Positions 1 through 12,641 of a stretch of 64,000 bases of DNA are shown piece after piece. The notes under the pieces were generated by a model that did not search any database, had not been told where the DNA came from, and worked only from the letters and a program-made list of their open reading frames with translations. Position numbers and translations under genes: made by a program. The first letter of the stretch is position 1. Every line of letters begins with the position of its first letter. Source of the stretch: Rarobacter incanus (GTDB lineage Bacteria > Actinomycetota > Actinomycetes > Actinomycetales > Cellulomonadaceae); assembly GCF_006715765.1 (NCBI RefSeq), contig NZ_VFNV01000001.1, positions 2,046,001 to 2,110,000 of the forward strand. Direction: 5' to 3'.

Positions 1-1884
1 CGCAAGGACATCAAGACGCTGCAGGGTCAGGGCCGCAAGGTCATCATCTCGATCGGCGGGGCGAATGGCGCGATCTCGGTGACCAATGCCACGCAGCAGG
101 CCAACTTTGTGTCGAGCCTGCGCACCATCATCGACACCTACGGATTCGACGGCCTGGATATCGACTTCGAAAACGGCATCACCGCGCAGTACCTGGGCGG
201 CGCGCTGCACGAATTGGCAAGCCACTACGGATCCGGCTTCATCGTGACAATGGCCCCGCAGACCATGGACTACTACTCATCGGGCATGGAGTATTGGAAG
301 CTCACCGTGGCGGTCAAGGACATCCTGACCGTCACCAACCTGCAGTACTACAACTCCGGGTCGATGCCGGGCGAGGACGGCAAGATCTATTCGCAGGGAA
401 CGATCGACTTCCTGACGGCGTTGGCGGCCAAGCAGATCGAGCAAATGGGGCTGCGTGCCGACCAGGTCGGACTCGGGGTGCCGTCGATTGTGGCCGCGGC
501 ACCATCGGGCGGGTACCTGTCCCCGTCCGATGTGTCCAAGGCCATCGACTGCCTGGAAACCCTGAAGAACTGTGGTTCGTACGTCCCGCCGCGCGCCTAC
601 GGCAAGATCGGTGGCGCGATGACCTGGTCGATCAACTGGGACGCCACGAATGGCTACGCCTTCGCGCAGACCGTGGGGGCAAGAGTCGGCTCCGGCGACG
701 GCACCCCAGTGCCGAATCCGGGCGGCGACGGTGATGGGTCTGGTTCCGGGTCGGGTGGTGGTGATGGGTCTGGTTCCGGGTCGGGTGGTGGTGATGGGTC
801 TGGTTCCGGGTCGGGCGGTGGTGATGGGTCTGGTTCCGGGTCGGGTAGTGGTGAAGGGTCTGGCGGCACCACCGATCCCGGTGGCAGCGGTAGCAGTGCC
901 GGTGAAGGTTGCGACAGCGTACCCGCATGGAAGTCGGACGAGAGCTACCTCGCCGGCGCACGGGTCGTGTACGACGGACTGATCTACGTAGCGAAGTGGT
1001 GGACGCAGGGGAATATCCCGCCGCTCAACCTCGGTGAAGGCAAGCCCTGGTCCCAAGACGGCGCGTGTTCGGACGCCGGTAGTCCCGGCGGCGGTGGCAC
1101 TGGTGGCAGTTCGCCCCAGCCCGGTGGCGGAACAGATCAGGGAAACGACGGTTCCGGAACACCAAATGCGGGTGGCCCGGGTACAGGATCAGGAAGCGCC
1201 ACGGGTAAGGACCCCGCGCGGACAGTGATTTCGATCAAGGACTATCGCGTCGCTGCGGATGCGGCATCCGAACAGGTCTACGTTCAGTTGGCTGTATCGG
1301 GAGGTCCTCGCGACCTCGAAGTGCAAGTGAAGAAGCGCCAGGAGTGGAAACGCGTGGGCGCTGTGCGGGTACGCGCCGCGGCGACGACGGTCGACATCTT
1401 GCCGGCGCTAAAGACGTCGCTCGGGGCTGCGGGATTGGTCCCGAGCGGAACGTACGAAATTAGACTAGTGGCGCGTGCTACTTCGGGCTCGCAGCCGTAT
1501 GCCGCGGCAACCTCCAGGACTATCACGGTGAAGGTCAGCCCGAAGCGCACGGTGATCCGCGGATTCACGAGCGGCAAGAAGCAACAAGCGACCATCAAAC
1601 GTGACAAGCGACTGAAAGGGCGCACCATCACCATTGTTTGGGCGGGAGCGGGTAAGAAAGCGAAGGTCCAACGTCGAATTGGATCTGGAGCATGGAAAAC
1701 CGTCAAGCGGGTCGAGTTCCCGACCGCGCAAAGTGACAATAAGCTCTGGGCGTATCAGCGTGATGTGACACTCACCTTTCCCAAGGAACGAAAGCGTGGG
1801 GTCGTCCGATACCGAATTGTCGTGCCAAAGACGACGGCAACATCGGGCGCAGTCAGCAAGGTGCTGCGCGTGCGAGTGAAATAA
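1..1884 (+). CDS. Secreted GH18 chitinase, 5' truncated by the window edge
   Basis: Endo-acting chitinase that hydrolyses beta-1,4-GlcNAc chains outside the cell. The frame is open from base 1, so the true start lies upstream; 627 residues are visible. In order: a GH18 barrel containing the strand KVIISIGGANG and the catalytic motif DGLDIDFE (Glu encoded at 169-171); a Gly/Ser/Asp linker made of 30-bp tandem repeats (731-865); a type-3 chitin-binding module at about 909-1065 with the hallmark AKWWTQGN; a second Gly/Pro linker; and a basic, beta-rich C-terminal domain of about 220 residues that I do not recognise. No partner gene is visible. The GH18 and chitin-binding calls are firm; the exact substrate preference is inferred. 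Confidence 0.9.
   Translation, partial: RKDIKTLQGQGRKVIISIGGANGAISVTNATQQANFVSSLRTIIDTYGFDGLDIDFENGITAQYLGGALHELASHYGSGFIVTMAPQTMDYYSSGMEYWKLTVAVKDILTVTNLQYYNSGSMPGEDGKIYSQGTIDFLTALAAKQIEQMGLRADQVGLGVPSIVAAAPSGGYLSPSDVSKAIDCLETLKNCGSYVPPRAYGKIGGAMTWSINWDATNGYAFAQTVGARVGSGDGTPVPNPGGDGDGSGSGSGGGDGSGSGSGGGDGSGSGSGGGDGSGSGSGSGEGSGGTTDPGGSGSSAGEGCDSVPAWKSDESYLAGARVVYDGLIYVAKWWTQGNIPPLNLGEGKPWSQDGACSDAGSPGGGGTGGSSPQPGGGTDQGNDGSGTPNAGGPGTGSGSATGKDPARTVISIKDYRVAADAASEQVYVQLAVSGGPRDLEVQVKKRQEWKRVGAVRVRAAATTVDILPALKTSLGAAGLVPSGTYEIRLVARATSGSQPYAAATSRTITVKVSPKRTVIRGFTSGKKQQATIKRDKRLKGRTITIVWAGAGKKAKVQRRIGSGAWKTVKRVEFPTAQSDNKLWAYQRDVTLTFPKERKRGVVRYRIVVPKTTATSGAVSKVLRVRVK
731..865 (+). repeat. 30-bp tandem repeat encoding Gly/Ser linker
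   Basis: Four nearly perfect 30-base units start at 731, 761, 791 and 821, and a partial fifth follows. Each encodes a DGSGSGSGGG-type decapeptide. Units differ by only one or two bases, so the array is recently expanded and probably varies in length between strains. Confidence 0.9.
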
Positions 1885-2204
1885 CTACCGCTGCGGACTA
1901 GAGCGAAACGGCACTAACGCGGGGACGAGGCCGCCCGACACGGTGTTGATGTCGCCCCAGCAGACCAGCGCACTCCGAGTGCAGCGAACGTGCGTGGTGG
2001 GTGGGTTTGCGTTCTGTGTTGGGGGTGTGTATTGTTTTATCTCGTTGCCCCGGGAGGTTGGCGGGTGGGAACGTTGATTTATCAGGGTTTCTGGCCGTTT
2101 TTTGGTGGTGATGTGACCGGTTTGTTGGCGTGTTTTTTGCGTTGATGGGCTAGCTGTTCGTGTCTTGTGGGTGCGGATGGTTCTTGCTGGTTTTGCCTGG
2201 TGGT
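1885..2204. other. Intergenic region between chitinase and rRNA promoter
   Basis: No gene is supported here. No convincing intrinsic terminator follows the chitinase stop. From about 1990 the plus strand becomes strongly G/T-rich, a bias that continues through the rRNA leader. Confidence 0.6.
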
Positions 2205-2233
2205 TTGACTGGGTGGGGTTGGTGGGGTAGGGT
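2205..2233 (+). promoter_or_regulatory. Candidate rRNA operon promoter
   Basis: A TTGACT hexamer (2205-2210) is followed after 17 bases by TAGGGT (2228-2233), about 250 bases before the 16S 5' end. The -35 is close to actinobacterial rRNA promoters; the -10 is weaker. Further promoters may lie upstream. Confidence 0.4.
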
Positions 2234-2296
2234 TGTTAGGTTGCCTCGTGGCTGGTTGGGACTGTTTGGTTCTGGTTGGTTGTGGGTGTGGTGGTT

Positions 2297-2331
2297 GTTT
2301 GAGAACTCAATAGTGTGTTTGATAGTTGATG
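2297..2331 (+). promoter_or_regulatory. rRNA leader: boxA-like element and 16S processing-stem left arm
   Basis: The leader contains GTTTGAGAACTCAATAGTG, a block repeated almost identically before the 23S gene (4296-4314). This is the usual place of the actinobacterial antitermination/processing signal. Bases 2322-2331 (ATAGTTGATG) are exactly complementary to 4091-4100 beyond the 16S 3' end, giving a stem that brackets 16S. Confidence 0.55.
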
Positions 2332-2481
2332 CCATGATGGTTGGATGGCTGGGCTGCTTTTGTGGTGGTTTGGTTGTTTGATTGTCTTTTGTTTGTCCTG
2401 GCGCTCTTTTTGGGGTGTTGGGTTTTTTGGAGCTTTGGTTCCTTCGTATTGTTGTTACACCTGTGGGTGTGGCGATTTGTT

Positions 2482-7496
<5,015 letters not shown>

Positions 7497-7517
7497 CACA
7501 ACACAAAACAAACGTAA

Positions 7518-7535
7518 GCGTCCACTATACGGTTC
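7518..7535 (+). other. 23S processing stem, right arm
   Basis: The segment GCGTCCACTATACGGTTC is the reverse complement of 4302-4319 apart from one G-U pair. It closes the long-range stem around 23S from which mature rRNA is cut. Confidence 0.7.
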
Positions 7536-7587
7536 CCAGAGAACCACCAAACCAAACACAAACATGGTTTGCTACACTCTGACAAAT

Positions 7588-7703
7588 GTTACGGCGGTCA
7601 TAGCGAAGGGGAAACGCCCGGCCCCATTCCGAACCCGGAAGCTAAGCCCTTCAGCGCCGATGGTACTGCCCCTAGGGGTGGGAGAGCAGGACACCGCCGA
7701 ACA
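7588..7703 (+). rRNA. rrf: 5S ribosomal RNA
   Basis: About 116 nt beginning GTTACGGCGGTCATAGCG and ending with the complementary CACCGCCGAAC. The conserved block CCCGGCCCCATTCCGAACCC lies inside. It is the last gene of the rRNA operon, about 90 nt after 23S. Confidence 0.95.
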
Positions 7704-7714
7704 CTAACCAAACA

Positions 7715-7745
7715 CGAAGGCCCACCACACACTGGTGGGCCTTCG
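7715..7745 (+). terminator. rRNA operon terminator
   Basis: A perfect 12-bp stem (CGAAGGCCCACC / GGTGGGCCTTCG) with a 7-nt loop lies just after 5S. There is no T-tract, which is common in high-GC actinobacteria. Confidence 0.75.
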
Positions 7746-8362
7746 CGCATCCCACAACAAAACACACCACCCACCACACAGACGCAACACGCACCACCCA
7801 CCAACCACGGGTCTGGGGACTGCTGCATGATGCGAGGACATTCAGTATCTGCGCTCGCTTCGTACCAGAGGATCTCGCGCTGCTCCGGGTCGAAAGCGAC
7901 CAGGTTCTCGCAATCCACGAGAATGGAACGGGGGGGCGACTACTGCACGCCGCAAAAGCCGATGGGAAGAATCCGTCGGCACCACTCCGGCCCTGGTGTA
8001 GTCGGCGCATGCGCGCTCCGTCACCGCTGCCCCACCGAGAAGGGCGGAGCGTAGGCTCAGGCTCATACCGCCGCGGAACCACGTGTAGACGCTTGCGCCG
8101 AAGCGTTCACGAATGTCCACCGCCGATGGTGCCGCCATGGTGTGCGATCAGCCACCTAAACGAGAGTGCACGGAATGGAAACGCCAATGCCTTGGCCTAT
8201 GCCCGATACGGGGACGTTACAAGGTGCCAACGACACCGCCGCTGCAGCGCACGGTCGCCGGGGCAATGTCAGCGGGTACCGCGACCCGTCGAGTGGCCGG
8301 AATCGCCCGAGCCCTTCGGTGCGCCACGCGGCGTCCCCCGTGCGCAGGGAATTTAGGAGGGG
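7746..8362. other. Intergenic region, no supported gene
   Basis: About 600 bases without a convincing gene. Reading the minus strand from about 7920 to 7800 gives a short coding-like stretch (DCENLVAFDPEQREILWYEA) in a frame that runs into the C/A-rich rRNA trailer. It has no start context and may be a gene remnant. Confidence 0.4.
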
Positions 8363-8391
8363 TGGCGAGCCTCGTCGCTGTCGTGTATACT
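8363..8391 (+). promoter_or_regulatory. Candidate rplJL promoter
   Basis: TGGCGA (8363-8368), 17 bases, then TATACT (8386-8391), just upstream of the L10 leader. The -10 is good and the -35 is weak (three of six consensus bases). Confidence 0.5.
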
Positions 8392-8399
8392 TATCCTCG

Positions 8400-8546
8400 T
8401 AACCCAAGACCGCAGGTCGATGGGCGTGCCCGCGCTAATTGCTCGGGTGCTCTCTCCGAAGTCTCGCATAAATGCGAAGGCCGGCGCAGGTGACGAGTCT
8501 CAGTGGAGTTTTCTCCGATGTGCCCCGCCCTGCGCGGGGCTTTTTT
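8400..8546 (+). promoter_or_regulatory. Ribosomal protein L10 leader with internal terminator
   Basis: The 5' UTR of rplJ carries the paired elements typical of L10 leaders: AGACCGCAGGT (8407-8417) and GGCGCAGGTGACGAG (8483-8497). L10 (alone or with L7/L12) binds such RNA and represses its own operon. An intrinsic terminator follows at once (8522-8546), which suggests control by premature termination. The L10-leader call rests on sequence resemblance and position. Confidence 0.7.
8522..8546 (+). terminator. Leader terminator (attenuator) before rplJ
   Basis: A GCCCCGC/GCGGGGC stem with a 5-nt loop is followed directly by six T residues. It lies between the L10 leader and the rplJ start, so it can only act by stopping transcription before the genes. 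Confidence 0.8.
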
Positions 8547-8589
8547 ATGATGTGGGGCGAGGGCGACCTGCATCATCGGAAGGAATGCC

Positions 8590-9117
8590 ATGGCGAGGCC
8601 AGACAAGGCAGCCGCTGTTGCGGAACTGGTGGATGAATTCCAGCAGGCAAACGCGGCAGTGCTGACCGAGTACCGCGGCCTGACCGTTGCTCAGCTCCAG
8701 CAGCTGCGCCGGTCGCTTCGCGGTAACGCATCCTACGCCGTGGTGAAGAACACGCTCGCAACAATCGCGGCCAAGCAGGTCGGCATCGAAGGATTCGACG
8801 CCGAATTGCACGGCCCGTCCGCAATCGCCTTTGTGACCGGTGACCCGGTCGAGGCGGCCAAGGGCCTGCGTGACTTTGCCAAGGCGAACCCTCAGCTCGT
8901 TTTGAAGGCGGGTGTCCTGGATGGACGCCCGGTAACGGCCGCTGAGATCGAAAAACTCGCGGACCTCGAGTCCCGCGAAGTTCTGCTGGCCAAGGCTGCC
9001 GGCGCGATGAAGGGCAAGCTGTACCAGACGGCTTACCTGCTCACCGCACCCGCGTCCAAGGCTGTCCGCACCATCGAGGCGCTGCGCGAGAAGCAGGCGT
9101 CCACCGAAGCTGCCTGA
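8590..9117 (+). CDS. rplJ: 50S ribosomal protein L10
   Basis: Base of the L7/L12 stalk: it binds 23S rRNA near the GTPase centre and carries L7/L12 dimers on its C-terminal helix. At 175 aa it has normal length. The N-terminal helical stretch and the hallmark [11 protein letters not shown] are present. The ATG at 8590 is preceded by GGAAGGA. It is the first gene of the rplJ-rplL unit, 69 nt before rplL, and is probably autoregulated through its leader. The usual upstream partners rplK-rplA are not in this window. Confidence 0.97.
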   Translation: MARPDKAAAVAELVDEFQQANAAVLTEYRGLTVAQLQQLRRSLRGNASYAVVKNTLATIAAKQVGIEGFDAELHGPSAIAFVTGDPVEAAKGLRDFAKANPQLVLKAGVLDGRPVTAAEIEKLADLESREVLLAKAAGAMKGKLYQTAYLLTAPASKAVRTIEALREKQASTEAA

Positions 9118-9186
9118 TCGACTTCGATCGTCAGCATCAACCAAAACCTGCTTATTTCGCAGACCAATTAGGAAGGAACGCCAATC

Positions 9187-9573
9187 ATGGCGAAGCTGAG
9201 CACTGAAGAACTCATTGCAGCTTTTAAGGAACTGACCCTCATCGAGCTTTCCGACTTCGTGAAGGCCTTCGAAGAGGAATTCGACGTAACCGCCGCCGCT
9301 CCTGCAGCGGTTGCAGTTGCCGCCGCCCCGGGCGCTGGCGCCGCTGAGGCCGAGGAAGAGAAGGACGAGTTCGACGTCATCCTCGAGTCGGCTGGCGACA
9401 AGAAGATCGCGGTCATCAAGGAGGTGCGCGCCCTCACCTCGCTCGGTCTGAAGGAGGCCAAGGAGCTCGTCGACGGTGCTCCCAAGCCGCTGCTTGAGGC
9501 CGTCAACAAGGAAACCGCTGAGAAGGCAAAGGAGGCCCTGGAGGCCGCCGGCGCCAAGGTCACCGTCAAGTGA
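9187..9573 (+). CDS. rplL: 50S ribosomal protein L7/L12
   Basis: Stalk protein that recruits translation factors EF-Tu and EF-G to the ribosome. At 128 aa it shows the N-terminal dimerisation helices (about 1-35), a flexible Ala/Gly/Pro hinge (about 36-55), and the globular factor-binding domain with [14 protein letters not shown]. An AGGAAGGA ribosome site precedes the ATG. A strong terminator follows, so rpoB is not co-transcribed from here, unlike the classical rplKAJL-rpoBC arrangement. Confidence 0.98.
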   Translation: MAKLSTEELIAAFKELTLIELSDFVKAFEEEFDVTAAAPAAVAVAAAPGAGAAEAEEEKDEFDVILESAGDKKIAVIKEVRALTSLGLKEAKELVDGAPKPLLEAVNKETAEKAKEALEAAGAKVTVK

Positions 9574-9615
9574 TCTGAGCCCGCAAGGGACCGCGGTTCA
9601 CGCCGCATTGATTGA

Positions 9616-9651
9616 CCGTAGGCCCGCACCCAATTGGGTGCGGGCCTACGG
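9616..9651 (+). terminator. rplJL operon terminator
   Basis: A perfect 16-bp stem with an AATT tetraloop lies 43 nt after the rplL stop, followed by CATTTT. It separates rplJL from everything downstream. Confidence 0.9.
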
Positions 9652-10122
9652 CATTTTCGGTTGGTGTAGGCCCCGATATTGTGCGTATCCGTTGGTCCTG
9701 CTGTCCGGCGGAAATTCGCGGTAGCGCATTGCTGGCGCATGCCGTAGAGTTAACGGCGATGCGGGTGCATGGCGCTCGGATCTCTCGGTTTCAATAGTCG
9801 CAGTTTCGGTTGGGCACTTCGCTTTGCGATAGTGCTCAAGGTGGTCGCGGCATTACCCGCGACGCACTGCCCCAACAACGAAGCGACTTACAGTTAACAC
9901 GAACTCTTTGGCCACCGGCCAGCACCCGCACAGCGCGCCGGCTTGCGCGACGCCTCATGGTGCGCGGTCACGCCATCGCAGCCGCCGGAACCTTCCGCCG
10001 GTTTCTTCTATCGCGCAGCGGTCCCTCTACGAGCTGACCGGCGCCCACCCCAAAATCTGCACGGCACAGAATACGTCGTGTCAGCCGGACTGGATCATCA
10101 GTCCACGAACAAAGGAAAACAC
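9652..10122. other. Intergenic region and probable long cspA 5' UTR
   Basis: No gene is supported in these 471 bases. Cold-shock mRNAs commonly have long structured leaders, and part of this region probably serves that role. I could not fix a promoter. Confidence 0.4.
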
Positions 10123-10326
10123 ATGGCAACAGGAACCGTGAAATGGTTCAACCCCGACAAAGGCTTCGGATTCATCGAGCCCGATGACGGCGGCGCAGAT
10201 CTCTTCGCGCACTACAGCGCAATCGTTGGCACCGGCCACCGCAACCTCACCGAGGCGCAGAAGGTCGAGTTCGACGTAGAGGCAGGGCAAAAGGGCCCGC
10301 AGGCCACCAACATCCGCGCGATCTGA
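10123..10326 (+). CDS. Cold-shock protein, CspA family
   Basis: Small single-strand nucleic-acid chaperone of 67 aa, the family's normal size. RNP1-like KGFGFIE and RNP2-like DLFAHYSAI are both present after the family start [10 protein letters not shown]. The ATG at 10123 has AAAGGAAA upstream; an in-frame extension to 9943 exists but lacks family similarity. It is monocistronic between two terminators. Whether it is cold-induced or constitutive cannot be told from the sequence. Confidence 0.95.
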   Translation: MATGTVKWFNPDKGFGFIEPDDGGADLFAHYSAIVGTGHRNLTEAQKVEFDVEAGQKGPQATNIRAI

Positions 10327-10342
10327 TCCACAGATTCAGCAG

Positions 10343-10388
10343 CCGTAGCCCCCTCAAGCTTCCCGCGGGAATCTTGAGGGGGCTACGG
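10343..10388 (+). terminator. cspA terminator
   Basis: A 16-bp perfect stem (CCGTAGCCCCCTCAAG and its complement) encloses a smaller TCCCGCGGGA palindrome. It lies 16 nt after the stop. Confidence 0.85.
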
Positions 10389-10685
10389 TCGTTTCAGGGC
10401 GAGGTCGTGGGGCGAGTTCGGGGTCATACGCCAGAACGTGTGGATGGCTCGGGCGTGTCGCGGGTTGTTTGATGGGGATTCGCTTCGCGTACCGGGCGGG
10501 GCGGGGCTATCGCGGATGCGGCGCGCCTGGCGGCAGCCGCAGGGTGGGTCGGCGCGGGCGCCGCGGAAGGCTGCCGTTGCGGGGACGCTGGGCGCGGGTG
10601 CCGGGGGCACTCGTCCGCAAATGTTTTTTCACTCTCGAAACACAACCGAAGCCGCCCAACAACACCGCCACCGTAGTGTCATCCC
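10389..10685. other. Intergenic region before the F420 genes
   Basis: About 300 GC-rich bases with no gene I can support; the open frames here show no family similarity. It should contain the promoter for the oxidoreductase-cofE pair, but I see no confident hexamers. Confidence 0.4.
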
Positions 10686-11684
10686 ATGAGTTTGACGATT
10701 GGTCTAGCCGCGGCCCTTGAGCAGTTCCACCCCACGCAGATCCTAGAGACCGCACAACTGGCCGAACAGCATGGCTTTAGCGGCGTCATGGCCGCGGATC
10801 ACTTCCAGCCGTGGGTGCCCGCGCAGGGCGAAGCCGCGTTCGTGTGGAACGTGCTGTCGGCCTTGGGCGAGCGGACCAGCGGGGACATCGGGCCGGGCGT
10901 CACCGCCCCAACCTTCAGGTGGCACCCCGCCATGATCGCGCAAGCTTCGGCCACGCTCGCCGCCATGTACCCCGGTCGGCACTGGCTGGGCCTGGGATCG
11001 GGCGAGGCGCTGAACGAACACATCATCGCCGGATACTGGCCGGAAGCCCCGGAGCGCATCAACCGCATGTTCGAAGCGATCGACATCATAAAGAAGCTGT
11101 TCGCTGCCTCGCTCGCGGGCAAGGACGTCAAGCACGCGGGCCAGTTCTACAAGCTCGAATCGACGCGGCTGTGGACGATGCCGCAAACCCCTCCGGAAAT
11201 CCTGGTAGCTACCGGGGGTCCCGTCACCGCAAAACGCGCCGGACGGGTCGCGGACGGGCTCATCACGGTCGGCGCACCCCTGGAGAAGATCGCCATGCTG
11301 TTCGGGAAATTCGCCGATGGCGCGCGTGAATCGGGCCGCGACCCCGAGGCAATGCCCAAGGCCTTGCAGGTTCACCTTTCCTGGGCGCCCACCGAAAAGG
11401 AAGCCCTGGCGAACGCGATGCACGAATGGCCCAACGGTGGCATGAAGTTCCCCAAGGCCGATATCCGCTCGCCGTTCGACTTCGAACAGATGGCGAAGCT
11501 GGTGCGCCCGGAGGATTTTGCGGGAAGGATGGTGATTTCCTCCGACCCGGATGTGCACCGCGCGGCCCTGCAAAAGTATGTCGATTTGGGGTTTGATCGA
11601 ATCTACCTGCACAATGTTGGCCGCAACCAGGCCGAATGGGTCGAGGTGTTCGGCCGCGAGGTGCTGCCGAAGCTGCACCGGTAG
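10686..11684 (+). CDS. F420-dependent LLM-class oxidoreductase, FGD-like
   Basis: A 332-aa TIM-barrel enzyme of the luciferase-like family, closest in pattern to F420-dependent glucose-6-phosphate dehydrogenase (FGD). It keeps ADHFQPW (catalytic His39 and Trp43 equivalents), GERT, the [13 protein letters not shown] stretch, GSGEALNE (acidic catalytic residue), ATGGP, and the Arg of [10 protein letters not shown] that matches an FGD phosphate contact. It may reduce F420 with a sugar phosphate or similar donor, but related subfamilies have other substrates. cofE starts one base after its stop, so the two are one transcript. F420 use is likely; the substrate is inferred. Confidence 0.8.
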   Translation: MSLTIGLAAALEQFHPTQILETAQLAEQHGFSGVMAADHFQPWVPAQGEAAFVWNVLSALGERTSGDIGPGVTAPTFRWHPAMIAQASATLAAMYPGRHWLGLGSGEALNEHIIAGYWPEAPERINRMFEAIDIIKKLFAASLAGKDVKHAGQFYKLESTRLWTMPQTPPEILVATGGPVTAKRAGRVADGLITVGAPLEKIAMLFGKFADGARESGRDPEAMPKALQVHLSWAPTEKEALANAMHEWPNGGMKFPKADIRSPFDFEQMAKLVRPEDFAGRMVISSDPDVHRAALQKYVDLGFDRIYLHNVGRNQAEWVEVFGREVLPKLHR

Positions 11685-11685
11685 C

Positions 11686-12576
11686 ATGCTGAGCATCTGG
11701 CCGATCACCGGGATCGGCGAAGTGGCACGCGGCGCCGACCTGGGAGAACTGATCGCCGCGGCCGTCGCTGGCGCGGGCGGGCGGGATGCCGGGCCCGCCA
11801 CCGCCGGAACTAGACAGCTGCCAGGCCGTGAACATCCCATAGCGGTGGCGCAGGATGCGGCCGCGGATTCACCCCCGGGCGGGTGGATGCTGCGTGACGG
11901 CGACGTGGTCGTCATAGCCAGCAAAGTCGTTTCCAAGGCGGAAGGGCGCGTCGTAGCAGCGGTTGATCGTGAGCAGGCGATCACGGATGAAACGGTGCGG
12001 GTCGTGGCGACCCGCGCGCACGGAGCGGGCCTGACTCGCATCGTGGAGAACAGGCTGGGGCTCGTGATGGCCGCCGCCGGAGTCGACGCATCGAATACGC
12101 CCGCGGGGACCGTCCTGCTGCTACCCGTGGACCCGGACGCCAGCGCGCGGGGGATACGCGCGCGGTTGAGGGAACTGACGGGGGCCCGGGTCGGGGTGAT
12201 TATCGCCGACACATCGGGGCGCGCCTGGCGTCAGGGGGTCACGGACATGGCGATCGGCGCGGCCGGGGTCACCGTCCTGGACGACCTGCGCGGCGGGGTG
12301 GACAGAGAGGGACGAGTGCTCAGCGCCACCGTTGTTGCCGTCGCCGACGAGCTAGCCGGCGCAAGCGAGTTGGTGCGCGGTAAGGCCTGCGGAGTGCCCG
12401 TGGCCGTGATCAGGGGAGCGGCATCGTGGACGACGCACCACGACGGCGGCGGGGCGCGCGCGATAGTGCGGCCGGCCGCGGACGACATGTTCCGCCTCGG
12501 CAGCGACGAGGCATACCGGCGGGGGTACGAGGCGGGTAGGGCGGCAGCCGAACGGGATCCGGTTGCGGGGCAGTAG
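11686..12576 (+). CDS. cofE: Coenzyme F420-0:L-glutamate ligase (CofE)
   Basis: Adds the gamma-linked glutamate tail to F420-0 using GTP, the last step of F420 assembly. At 296 aa it contains the family hallmark [18 protein letters not shown], then [18 protein letters not shown], a VLDDLRG block and [13 protein letters not shown]. An insert of about 40 residues rich in Ala/Gly lies before the hallmark. Unlike mycobacterial FbiB there is no fused nitroreductase domain. The ATG at 11686 is chosen because it follows the oxidoreductase stop directly; the frame is open further upstream only by overlap. It lies convergent with the importer genes. Confidence 0.9.
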   Translation: MLSIWPITGIGEVARGADLGELIAAAVAGAGGRDAGPATAGTRQLPGREHPIAVAQDAAADSPPGGWMLRDGDVVVIASKVVSKAEGRVVAAVDREQAITDETVRVVATRAHGAGLTRIVENRLGLVMAAAGVDASNTPAGTVLLLPVDPDASARGIRARLRELTGARVGVIIADTSGRAWRQGVTDMAIGAAGVTVLDDLRGGVDREGRVLSATVVAVADELAGASELVRGKACGVPVAVIRGAASWTTHHDGGGARAIVRPAADDMFRLGSDEAYRRGYEAGRAAAERDPVAGQ

Positions 12577-12641
12577 CACGCGCCGTATGACCAAGACCGG
12601 GGCTGCGCAGGGCGGTCGCGGCAACCTGCACCCGCAAGGGC

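Noticed and set aside
731-865. CRISPR-like repeat array
   Set aside because: The units are contiguous with no spacers and lie in frame inside the chitinase linker.
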